Positions 35,426 through 45,749 of a DNA stretch of 64,000 bases are shown one piece after another. A program made the position numbers and the translations under genes. Every line of letters starts with the position of its first letter. The stretch's first letter is position 1. This DNA comes from Chinchilla lanigera (taxonomy: Eukaryota; Chordata; Mammalia; Rodentia; Chinchillidae), in NCBI RefSeq assembly GCF_000276665.1, contig NW_004955405.1, forward strand, positions 13,050,530 to 13,114,529. The letters run 5' to 3'. The notes beneath the pieces were generated by a model, which was given only the letters and a program-made list of their open reading frames with translations, did no database searches and was not told where the DNA came from.

Positions 35426-36586
35426 TAAATAATGTGGTACTGTCACTCCTCCTGCTATTCCAAGAACAGAGGGAAATCATAAAATAGCCTACTTTCCATA
35501 GAAACGAAGATTGCCCACTGGTAATAATTGGACTGGTATTTACTTACCAGGTATCGTTTTTGTCCTAATAATATTAGTTTAGGGCTTGCCTCCCTTTGAC
35601 AGAAATCTTTTTGAGTTCTGTAAGTATTCACATCTTGTAATAACATGAAATAGTTCAAAAAAATTCTAAAGAATTGGATGCTGTCACTCTCATAAATCAA
35701 GTTAATCGGTAGGGCAGTGGGGATTATAGTATATGAGGTTAATACAAATGCATGCTCAAATGATGTGGTCATTTAAGTATAAATTTTAGCTAATTCTTTA
35801 TAATTCTAATATACGTTAGGTACATTATTGAGTTTATATGATATGGAAAATATATTCATAGCATAATAATATTCAAAGAATGACCCGTGGAATGAGTATG
35901 GCAAACTAAAACTAAGGCTGCAGAATTGATCGAATATATATGATCACTTTCTGGTTGATCCATTAAATATATAATATACCTAGCATCGGTTACTTGCACC
36001 AAGGAAATGACCTGAGTCCCATTTTAAAATTCAGCTATGATATGATATTATCTTAATAATGAAAAGTTATATATTGATTTTAAGTAATATTTTATCTAAT
36101 AGTGAATTAACTCTGCAGAGTCATACTAATATGGCAGAGGGAAACTCTGAGGCAATTAAAAGTAGGTCTGACAAAAATGATCACAAAGATTTATAGATTG
36201 CTAACAACAAGGATTATTTCTCTATTCATCATGCTTAATATTGATTCTTCAAAGATGTGTTTCCTATTGGTGTTCTTTTGTAACTTAACTCTTCTTTGAT
36301 CTGAAATATTATTTTGATTCAAAAATAAGTCGGCATTTAACGAAAAGATTTATATGTTATCATTTACTGAGACTGTCCTGGAAAACCTCCAATCATTTAA
36401 AACTTATCCTAAAGGAAATGAAAGCTTTTGGCAAGATTCATTGTAGTTGTGTCACATTTCTTCCTATTAATTTGATAACTAGATTATTTTTTTTAATAAG
36501 GAAGGTCTCTACAAACTTATTCTCTTCCTTTATCTTTCTTTACACTTGCTAAAAGTTTCAGAACAGTCCATTGTTTTGTCAAAGTG
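35426..36586. other. AT-rich non-coding DNA, nothing recognised
   Basis: The minus-strand frame at 35455-35772 (105 codons) has no recognisable domain and an AT-driven composition. Confidence 0.4.
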
Positions 36587-36697
36587 GCTTTTTGTTTTTT
36601 TGGTTTTTTTCATTTTTCTTCTGGTACCGGGGATTGAACTCATGACTTTGTGCTTGCCAGGCAGGAGCTGTGCCACTGAGCTAAATCCCCAGCCCCA
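36587..36697 (-). mobile_element. ID-type SINE, minus strand
   Basis: T-rich tail, then CTGGTACCGGGGATTGAACT, CATGACTTTGTGCTTGCCAG, GTGCCACTGAGCTAAATCCC, CAGCCCC. TCAAAGTG flanks it on both sides (36579-36586 and 36698-36705) as a target-site duplication. Confidence 0.92.
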
Positions 36698-36705
36698 TCA
36701 AAGTG

Positions 36706-38486
36706 TTTATATTTTAAATAATAGGTACAACATTTTTGTTTCTGAAAACTATAGTAAGCTAGAAGCAAAAATAATTTTGTTCATTATCTGCTGGAAAACA
36801 TCTATCTAGTCATAGTGTCACTGGACAATCTCTAGAGCAATGTTATAAGAGAATATGAGAATTACATATTTTTAAAACTCTTTTCTTTATTTTCAGCTTT
36901 ATCATTCAATCTGTTCAGTACCATTTTGCCATTGACATAATACTTATTATAGTATAAAAATAAAACAGATGTGCTTCTCATATTCAACAGTAACCTTTTT
37001 GATCTTCTTAGAGAAAGGAAAAGTTGTCTCTGAGTTTTAAAATGCTTAACAATCAACAGTCTGAAAATAAATTCTCAGCAGCCGACCAGGAGAGATCTGT
37101 CACATTAGGTACTGGGTGATGGGTACTGCAATGTGCATCTGACTAGCACTCCTGGGGACTTGCAGGAAGATGGTTTCCTGAGCACATGTGACAACAGAAC
37201 ATGACTTTTAGAGTCAAAAAGCCAATGGAAAACTTGCTTCTGTGCTCTGACATTGCTGTTTAGTTACACATTTCAGTTAAAATTCAGCAGGTCTGGTGTT
37301 CTGTTACACAGAGTGTGATTATAGTGAGCTGCAATATATAGTAGATCTCAAAACTGCTAGAAGGAAGAATTGTGAATGTTTTTCACCATGAAGAAATGAT
37401 AACAGCTTGACATGTTAAATGTGTTAATTATCTTGGTTTGACCGTTACACCATGCATACATATTTTACAACATGACTTTCTACCCTGTTAATGTCTATAT
37501 TATTATACATCAATTAAAATGTTTTTAAATATCATTTAAAACATATCAGCTACCAGATCCCCATTGTCTCTGCAGATCATCACTACTCACATGCTACCTA
37601 CTTCACCACTGATTTTATCTACCTTGTTTTATTCTTTTTTCAGCCACAGAATTAATCACAATATTTTGGGCAAGCTTGATCAGCGTCTCTGTTTCCCATC
37701 CCTGTTGCCCCCAATTCAAGGGTAGTCACCAAACAATCAACAGGGTCAAATGGGAGGATAAAAACTGAAAGCTAATTTTTAATCTAGCTCGACTCTGTCT
37801 CACCAGGAAGTGCTCTAAGTGACAATCATCTCTTGCTGTTTAGCATTCAGAAATATTGACTTTACCCTCGCTGTGAGCCCCCTGGCTCTTGGTAATTTAG
37901 ATGACAGGCCACAGGCACTGAGAACCACGCTCCCACCTTTGCTTGCACACTGGCAGATTCTTGACTAGGCTGATCTCCTTATTACAGGATTTTGCTAAAA
38001 GTAGCAAGGAACAAAATTCTTTGTTTATCCAACTTCTTTCCTTGCAGTTACAAGTTCAAATATATTTGATGTGACTCCCAATTCATCACTGGTTAGATTT
38101 CACTACATGCTTTTCTATAGGACAACAAGTGTCATAAGTGTATCAGCCTACAGAATGCACTCTTCTTCCTTCTGTCTAAACACCAATAGATTGTCACATA
38201 TTTTTAACTTTTATTGCTGTAAAGCTCTAGTTCTAAACATCAATTTTATATATGTTAGTGTTCAGGCTCTATGGCTGCAACAAAAGACCCCAAATTTATG
38301 GTCCTCAAGTCGCATGGGAAGAGACATGCCTTATACATGAGTTGTTCATAAGTGGTGAAAATTAATTATTCCCTAAAAATAATTAGGGATTCATGCTCTT
38401 TAATTTTGTTTAGTCATGTCTGAGTGTGTTGTCTCTCATTATATCTTCAGTGTTGTCTTACATCCACATCTAATTGGTAAATATGA
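36706..38486. other. Non-coding DNA, nothing firmly recognised
   Basis: 38255-38345 (CAGGCTCTATGGCTGCAACA, GACCCCAAATTTATGG) faintly recalls an antisense LTR start. It is too short to call. Confidence 0.35.
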
Positions 38487-38496
38487 AAATCTGTGA

Positions 38497-38640
38497 GCTG
38501 GGCCTGGTGGCACACCCCTGTAATCAAAGCCCTCGGGAGGCTGAGGCAGGATTATTGTTGTGAGTTTGAGACCAGCTTGGGCTACATAGTGAGCTCAAGG
38601 CCAGCCTGAACTGCATAGCGAGACTCTGTCTCAAAAAAAA
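38497..38640 (+). mobile_element. B1 SINE, plus strand, well preserved
   Basis: GCTGGGCCTGGTGGCACACC, CCTGTAATCAAAGCCCTCGG, GAGGCTGAGGCAGG are followed by two ~29-bp units (ACCAGCTTGGGCTACATAGT; GCCAGCCTGAACTGCATAGC), AGACTCTGTCTC and a poly-A tail. The flanks AAATCTGTG (38487-38495) and AAATCTATG (38641-38649) form the target-site duplication with one mismatch. Confidence 0.95.
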
Positions 38641-38840
38641 AAATCTATGGTCATGATGCAGAATTTGCTCATATAATTTCCTCCAGTATGCCCCTGACCC
38701 AAAAGAGTCCATAGATTTACTTATGCTAAAAAAGATATATAATATATGTTTCCTGACTTTCATGTTATAACTAAAAATTGAGCATTCTATTATTAAAGAA
38801 AATAAAGAAGAAATAGGTGTGAGCAAATATATCTATGTTG

Positions 38841-38869
38841 CTCTCTCTCTCTCTCTCTATATATATATT
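38841..38869 (+). repeat. (CT)n(AT)n microsatellite
   Basis: About nine CT units run directly into AT units. Confidence 0.95.
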
Positions 38870-39059
38870 TTAAAAGGATATATTTTTTTAAAAACCACAG
38901 TAAAAGACACATTGGCATTAATTCCCTTGAAAATTTGCCCCCTCCCACTTCAAACGCACTGATCCCATCAATCTTGCTACTTTCTGAAGCAGTTCTGGAA
39001 GTCCTCTTTTGTGAATGTCTTAACAAATTGTGATGAAAATGTGAAGACTGCTGCTTCCA

Positions 39060-39312
39060 AGTGATATCCCATGGAAAGGCAGGCTCATAAAAATATTACC
39101 ACGTTTCTCATGGACCTTATTCAGCAGATCTGCAACCATATCACTTCTCTCTTTTCTGCAAAGTCAAAATAACCATCAAAGGAAAATGTTTTGAATTGAT
39201 TCAAAACATCAAGCCAGACCAAATAGCACAAGTAAAGTTACTCACAAAAACAGAATTACAGAGCTGCTTCAAAAAGTGCTCAAGAAAATAGGACATGTGT
39301 TTGAAGTGAGGG
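39060..39312 (+). pseudogene. Mariner-type transposase C-terminal relic
   Basis: In one frame the segment reads PYSADLQPYHFSLF, then ITIKGKCFELIQNIK, then QVKLLTKTELQSCFKKC, and ends EVRVE-stop. This matches the end of mariner transposases, which read PYSPDLAPxDFxLF, then KGxRFxSIxxIK, then LKxLxKxxFQxCFxxW, then GxYFEG. The Asp of the PYSPD motif, the third catalytic Asp of the DD34D set, is kept at PYSAD. An upstream in-frame TAA (within HGKAGS-stop) breaks the frame. The first two catalytic Asp residues and terminal inverted repeats were not seen, so this is a fragment. The family was recognised from memory of the motifs, not by search. Confidence 0.72.
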
Positions 39313-40940
39313 TGGAGTAGTTTGTGAATAATAGCAATGTACCTTTTGCTGTAATGATTGTTTTTCAAATTTTATCAGTTACCATGTCCTTCAATCACAT
39401 ATTGTAAATCCAAGAGCATAATTGTACTTGTAAAAAATGCTTGTTGTGATGGATAAAAAAAATGAATTAAAAAGTACAATTTTCTAGAAAAATGCTAAGT
39501 TTTAAAAATAATTATTCTATGGTATTTTGTTGGAAATACTTATTTTCAGACCTATTTTCATTATACATTATTTTTCCTAAAGAAACTACAGTGGTATGTC
39601 TTTGATATTTTCCATTTTATGAAACACAAGGATGTCCAAGTAATTTTCTAACTCTCCATAACTGCTTTACCATTTGTCTATCCTCATCTCTGACAAATTT
39701 TTCTAACTGTAGCTAGACTGCTTCATTTCTCCCTTTGTGGTTTTCACCATAGATTCTCCCCCTATAGCTCCACTAATTCAAATTTATCAACTAAAAACTG
39801 ACTTCAAATTTTTCTTTCACAAAGTACCCCATTAACTCTGTATAATTTGCCATTTTTTTCCTTCTCATTTTTAGTGTATTAATTTATTTCTAAGAAAATA
39901 TTACCTGCAATAATGAAGCATTTCTGGTTCACTTTCCTTCCAGCAGGTGCACTGTGCACTCTACAGAGTAAGAGATAAAGGTCCTTCTTTGAACGCACTA
40001 GCGATGTGATGAACTGAGATATTCTTTGATGAAAAAACTTTTCTTCTATGAAGGAAACAGTAAGTTTCTAGGACAACATCACAGTTCTTGGAGATAAGAG
40101 CACCTTCCCTAGATCAAGGATTTAACTAGTTTTGTGATCCCTGATGTTTGCGTTGCCATTGTTATTCCAGTAATGAAATCTGATTGTGCTGTCACATAAG
40201 TACGACATTGTGGAGACAATGTCAAACGGTGTACTCAGTGTTATTATTTCAAATATGTAATAATGTACCATTCTATACTAAAGTTCATATCATTTGTAAG
40301 TATTTCACATGTGTTTCATTTGTCATATCACACAGCTTTTATATGAATATCAATGAGTAATACTCTCTGTGGACTAATTTGTAAAGACAATGGTTAGCCG
40401 CTTTTTGTAAGGTCCTCTACAGCAATATAAAAGACAAAATTCATATATTAATTCTACTTAAGAAGAAATCTGTTATTTAGCATACTTAGCAAGAAATCAT
40501 GTGATTAAACAAACAGAATAAACTGTGAACTACACCCCCAAAATGTGAGTTTATAAACCTCAGAGTGAACCAATGCTACACATATTTATACTTAGCATTT
40601 TTATATAGAATAATTAATGTAAAATGATATGTTAAGGTTATTTGATCTTTAATGCTCCCGTTAGCAGCAATATTCCATAATTCAGACTGCCAAAGCAAAG
40701 GATTTTTTATATTTCTAAATATTGGTACTACATATTTTCATTGTCATGGTTTCACAATAAATCAATCTAGCCTATAACATATGAAATATACTTCTTTTGA
40801 ATTCAATTTACGTTTCAGATGACACTTTCTGAACACATCTTAGCCATATATTCTGGATCTTAGTAATCACCTAGAAATACTAAAAAATAACTAGTCATCT
40901 TACAAATAAGGTTGGATATTGCCACATCCTGCATGGCCAG
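39313..40940. other. AT-rich non-coding DNA, nothing recognised
   Basis: No supported element. Confidence 0.4.
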
Positions 40941-40941
40941 T

Positions 40942-41345
40942 GGGGTCCTGAGAGGGTGTGCTGGGAGATTAAGAAGAGACAGACGCATAATAAAAGGAAA
41001 GCTGGGACCGGATGGGATGTGACCTCTCTAATGAAGGGGCAGCCACAACCCAATGTGGTCTGTATCTTTATTTATGCACAGTAAAAAGGGAGGAAGCCCT
41101 CCACAGGGGCAAAAGTGCAGAGTTTCCAGTGTTTTGTTGAGAACATGAAAAGCAAAAAGTTTTAGAGCTATCTGTGCTGCAGTTAACAGGGAGGAAACAC
41201 CAAGGCTGGACACCTGCTGATATGCAACTGAGATCAACTTCTTTTCAAGGGCTGCCTCTGGCAGCCCATGTTCCTGGGACTGGCCTTGCTCTCCTCCCAA
41301 GAAGTTCAGCAGCTCCCCACAGGGTCTTTCTATTGGTGTCAGGTA
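40942..41345 (-). mobile_element. LTR-like block, class II endogenous retrovirus-like, minus strand
   Basis: The block is clearly richer in GC than its flanks. On the minus strand it reads CTGTGCATAAATAAAGATAC (an AATAAA-type signal), then GGTTGTGGCTGCCCC, then GCGTCTGTCTCTTCTTAATC, then TCCCAGCACACCCTCTCAGG. This resembles the R/U5 end of rodent class II (IAP/ERVK-like) LTRs. No internal genes were seen, and the target-site duplication was not resolved, so this is likely a solo LTR. Minus-strand frame 41028-41300 is a by-product. Confidence 0.5.
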
Positions 41346-42555
41346 ATAGATACTTCATTTTCTTTTTTAATAACTGAATGCACAATGGTTCTTTTTAAAG
41401 ATAACATTTATATGGTAAGATAATACTAGAAAATGTTATTATTGGTGCTTTTTCTGCTTTATTTTGGTAAGGAATGTTTCTCAGTCAGAAGCTAAATATA
41501 ACTGCCTTTGTATTTGTTCTCAGCGGTTCTCTATTCTCCTACCCAACATATTGGCGACAGATCCTAATGAATAAAACTTGGCTGGTTTTTTTTTGTTTGT
41601 TTGTTTGATTTTAAATACTAGAAATTGATAACATATTAAAAGTGATATAATGGTGACAAAAATAATTTTAATAATTCATTTTCAGATACTTAAATGAGTT
41701 GATTTAACATTTGTTAATCCTCATCCAATCTTTGGTCCTTTGTCTTTATTTTAGCTCTCAAAAATGCTATATTTTCACTGTTAGCTAGAATTGGGTTATT
41801 TAATCTATAGTATAAGAACACAAGTGAATCCAAGAACAAGTTTAGAACTTTCATAAGAGAGGATGAAAAATAGCTGGTGAAGGCTTAAAGCCCTAAGGCA
41901 GAACAAATATTTCAAAATTCCTATCAAGATTTGGTGAGTTTTAGTCTTGCATTAAATTAAGGAGATGAGTTCTCATTTTGGTGTAGATTAGGAGAAACAT
42001 TTTATTGAGGCAGATAATATCATAAGGAACCTAAATTTTTACATAAAGTTGACAAGCACTATGTGCAGACAGGAATGTATAACCATTTCAACACCAAAAC
42101 TGTAAGTTAATCTTCATATGATAAAACTTTTAGAATACTTATGATTACTATATTCAAGAACCTAGAATTAATGGAGAAAGGTGAATATGTATAACATCCT
42201 TGGAAAACTGGAATTGAAAAAATAATTGAAAACTTCAATATCAGAAATATTGTAAGTAAAGATATTAAAATTATTCAAATTAAGGTACATAAAGGATAAG
42301 TAAGATGGAATTGGTACAATGAAACAAAGCAACATTAATACTAATTCTAAAAATTAAAAATACAAATACAGATTACAAATATATACATAGATTAAAAGTA
42401 GTATAAGAAAGAGTGAGAATATTTGTCTTCTAATCTCATAGTGAAAATCATCCTAGATAAAAGCAAAAGGGAAAATGGGGAAGGAGCAATACAAATATCT
42501 GAAAATTATCCAAAACTATTGCAAAACAATAAACTCACAAATTCAGGAGAAAACA
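41346..42555. other. AT-rich non-coding DNA, nothing recognised
   Basis: No supported element. A (GTTT)n stretch is at about 41588-41608. Confidence 0.4.
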
Positions 42556-42559
42556 ATAT

Positions 42560-42900
42560 TATTATTTTCCTGGTGTAGAGTAATTAAAGAGTAAATAATG
42601 ATCCAAATGCACATTAGATATTGTGAGGTGGGAAGAAATTGTTCAAGAGGAAACAGGAACTTGGCTGGGGGAAAATAGAAAGGAAGGAAGGGAAAAGGGA
42701 AAAACATACAAGACAGTTACACTAGTTGATTGAAAGGAAAGGTTTGAGCTAATATTTTTTGGAGAGTTTTTTATGCCCATATTTTGTACCCTGAGTAACA
42801 ACTTTTAAGATAACAATAGGCAATGTATTAACTATTGTTTTTCTGTTATTACTTTATTATGAAATTTTGTTTTATTTTTTTCATGAAAAAAAAAGAAGAC
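42560..42900 (+). mobile_element. L1 3' end, plus strand (copy F)
   Basis: TTATTTTCCTGGTGTAGAGT, ATTAGATATTGTGAGGTGGG, AAGAAATTGTTCAAGAGGAA, ATACAAGACAGTTAC, TAACAACTTTTAAGATAACA and a terminal A-rich stretch match the 3'UTR of copy B. It is 5'-truncated at about the ORF2 stop. Confidence 0.8.
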
Positions 42901-42943
42901 CTATAGATTATGTTTAGCACGAAATAAAAAAAAGAGATGTTCA

Positions 42944-43045
42944 GGGGCTGGGGATTTAGCTCAGTGGCAAAAGCACCTGCCTTGCAAGCGCAAGGTCGTA
43001 AGTTTGGTTCCTGGTACCGGAGAAAAACAAAAAAAAAAAAAAAAA
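42944..43045 (+). mobile_element. ID-type SINE, plus strand, complete
   Basis: GGGGCTGGGGATTTAGCTCA, GTGGCAAAAGCACCTGCCTT, GCAAGCGCAAGGTCGTAAGT, TTGGTTCCTGGTACCGGAGA and a poly-A tail. The A box (TAGCTCAGTGG) and a B-box-like TTTGGTTCC are visible. The 13-bp target-site duplication AAAGAGATGTTCA is at 42931-42943 and 43046-43058. Confidence 0.96.
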
Positions 43046-43063
43046 AAAGAGATGTTCATAACA

Positions 43064-43215
43064 CTCTTTTTTTTTGTCATTTGAGACAGGATGTCTTTAT
43101 GAAATTCAGACTGGTCTTGAACTCACTTTGTAACCCAGGCTGTTCTCGAACTTACAAGAATTCTCCTGCTTCAGCCTCCCAAGTGTTGGGATTATGTGTG
43201 TGCCACCACGCCTAG
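43064..43215 (-). mobile_element. B1 SINE, minus strand
   Basis: T-run, then GAGACAGGATGTCTTTATGA, CTGGTCTTGAACTCACTTTG, CAGGCTGTTCTCGAACTTAC, TCAGCCTCCCAAGTGTTGGG, ATTATGTGTGTGCCACCACG. TCATAACA flanks it (43056-43063 and 43216-43223). Confidence 0.93.
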
Positions 43216-43564
43216 TCATAACAATTTTTAAGATTACTTTGCCTTCTCATTTTCATGTGTATATCCATATGAATATACAATGACTTGTTTAAATATGTAT
43301 TTTGTACAAGCTTTTATTCTAGCACAGATAAACCCTAGTGGGGAAAGTGCCATCTCAGGTTAGTGGATAAAATAACACTAAATTTAGAAAAACATCAAGC
43401 AGTGTTGGAATGATGATCTGAAATATTCCACAAAACAATAAAAATCTGTATTTTCATTTGAATATTGGATTATCATATATTTTACCATTGTTAGATCTGT
43501 TCAAGGTAAATGTAAATTTACAATATGTTGAAAAGCAATGACAAACATATATAGCTGTGGTAGA

Positions 43565-43685
43565 TGAGTGTCATTTTATCTTCACAGTGTCTGTATGTGA
43601 AATAGATATTATTTGTTTCTTCCAGATAAGTAAAATTAATATAATGATTAAATAACTAGCTCAAAATCACACACTGATAGCGTTT
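43565..43685 (-). mobile_element. MIR SINE fragment, minus strand
   Basis: TTTTATCTTCACAGTGTCTG, TAGATATTATTTGTTTCTTC, CAGATAAGTAAAATTAATAT, ACTAGCTCAAAATCACAC match antisense MIR (TCACAACA..GGTAGGTATTATT..CAGATGAGGAAACTGA..TTGCCCAAGGTCACAC). Confidence 0.55.
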
Positions 43686-43869
43686 TCTTTGACAGCAAAT
43701 CTCATAGCTTCTTTGTGACATTGTACCTCTGTGTTTCCTATTCTAAAATGCCTAATTTCACCGAGTATACTGGATTTTTTAGAAATTTTAAATGACTTTG
43801 TTCACCAAGGGGTACATAATATTTGGATCAGAAATCAGACCCACTTTTACTAAACATCATATTGTCTCC

Positions 43870-43977
43870 CAAGATTAAATAAAATCTGACAGGTACAATA
43901 AGTACTGTGAAAGGGAAAGAAACTGCTCAAAATGAAAGAACAACTGGAATGAGGGAAAGGCGAAAAGAAAGAAGGAA

Positions 43978-44020
<43 letters not shown>

Positions 44021-44312
44021 TATATATATATATATATATACACACATACATATACAAGATAGCTAAGACAATTATACTACTAATTTCTATGGGTTTAGAG
44101 GAAGGAACAGTTAATTCTTAATTTTTTTGACCAATTTCACATGCTTATATTTGGTAGTCTGAACAACTACTTTGAGGACAGCAATATGCAATATAACAGT
44201 CATTGAATCCACAATATCTTGTTTTTGGAAATTCTGTTTCATTTCTAGTGTAATTTTTAATATTTTTTATTCTCTTTAAGATAAAAATAAAGAAAAAGAA
44301 AATTAAGGAGAT
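43870..44312 (+). mobile_element. L1 3'UTR, plus strand, with microsatellite inside (copy G)
   Basis: AATAAAATCTGACAGGTACA, GAAAGGGAAAGAAACTGCTC, AAAGAACAACTGG, then the TA/CA tract, then AAGATAGCTAAGACAATTAT, ACAACTACTTTGAGGACAGC, AATATGCAATATAACAG and an A-rich end. It is nearly collinear with copy B; only the TA tract is much longer. Confidence 0.88.
43983..44054 (+). repeat. (TA)n/(CA)n microsatellite inside L1 copy G
   Basis: Alternating TA and CA blocks over about 72 bases. Copy B has only ATACATGTATATATATGC in this place. Confidence 0.95.
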
Positions 44313-45530
44313 TTTACACTAAATGTAGACTGTGATTACCAACCTAACAGGGGCACATAGCACTTATGTCTGTACTTGAACATTGCCCAAAGTTAAAATA
44401 TAACTTCTTTTGACCTGCATGTAAATAATAATCTTAGAGCTCAGAGTGAAAGCTGTCAGCAGCCTCTGGGATTACAGGTAATTCATTCACTCTGCGTTCT
44501 GAAGTCGTAGATGCTTATCTCTTAATAGTGACACTTGAGGATTCATTAGACCAGAAAGTCTGTGTTGACTGACAGACTGCAGTGACGACCAAGCACAGCA
44601 CTCCGTGCTGTTTTCATTTGCTTTTCTGTTTTATGCTCTTATCTTTGCTTCACTGGAAGTTCTATTTCAATATCTGTCTTTTCAAAAGGAATTTTTTACA
44701 ATGTGTGTTTTTTGTCCTTTTATAACAAATTGGGGGCAGAAACATTAGTAATATGGTCAATATTCTAGTTTATTTATTTTTTCATTTCCTTTTGACTATT
44801 GATTCAGTATTTAGAAACTGTCATAGTCAAGTGATGAATTGACTATGGCATACTTGGTCCATAAATGTCAGCAAGGATGTGTTGGGGACTTATTTTCATG
44901 CTATCAATTATATCACTGATGTAGCGGTGGTAATTGATTTTATTTGAAGAGTTGAGAAAGAATAGATCAACTCAGATATAGCGCTAAAAGAATCTCAGTT
45001 CTTTCAGCATGTGGATGGGACTCATTAATTTTAATCAAAAACCCTTTTGTTCGCCTTATGAAATGTTTCCTCTTTCTGTCATATTTTAAATTCAGTTATA
45101 TTTGTGATCTTAAGGTTCTTAACTCTGATAATTCATGAAAGAACAACTTTTCCATCAGTATCTTTGTTTCATCACTAATAAATTACATCAAATCTGAGAT
45201 ACATGCCTTTACTATTTCTTCAAATATCCATTTGAAAAATCTCATCTTTTAAATACAAAGGTGAAATGTTTTCCACAAAGTAGTCCTCAGAGGCCCGGTT
45301 CCTGGTCTCCAAGACACTGGCAAGTTGAGGCTCTGCTAAGCAAACTGAATTTCTTTTCTCCCAAAGAAATTATAAATTTTTGCATTACTTTTTTCACATT
45401 TTTATATTGAGTCCTTGCAGATAAAAGGGATCAGGGGTTAGGACACCATTTAGTATTATACCTTATTATAAAATCATTTTATTATAACTTTAATGACTTG
45501 AAATAATTATTGTACTATAACTGCATTTAG
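44313..45530. other. Non-coding DNA, nothing recognised
   Basis: No supported element. Confidence 0.4.
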
Positions 45531-45534
45531 GGTC

Positions 45535-45748
45535 CCATAATGGTCATAGTTCATATTGCCTATGTTCAAATCTCAACTTTCCAACTTAGATCTGCAAAAC
45601 CCTGTGTGAATTCATGATTCTTGTATCTCAGTTTCCTCATGCATAATACAGATGTGAATTTAATCTATCTTTGTTGTGAAGATGAAATATTTTAGTACAG
45701 TGCATAGAAAACTCTGGCACACATTTAGAGCTCAAGAAATGGTAACTA
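45535..45748 (+). mobile_element. MIR SINE, plus strand, nearly full length
   Basis: TTCAAATCTCAACTTTCCAA (tRNA-derived head), TGTGTGAATTCATGATTCTT, TATCTCAGTTTCCTCATGCA, TAATACAGATGTG, TTTGTTGTGAAGATGAAATA, GTGCATAGAAAACTCTGGCA, AGCTCAAGAAATGGTAAC. These follow MIR from its tRNA part to the tail. Confidence 0.72.
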
Positions 45749-45749
45749 T

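Noticed and set aside
41028..41300. 90-codon minus-strand frame
   Set aside because: Lies within the LTR-like block; LTRs do not usually code, and the text shows no domain.
42944..43045. tRNA gene
   Set aside because: The A-box-like sequence is that of an ID SINE with a poly-A tail and target-site duplication. It does not fold as a full tRNA with a proper 3' half.
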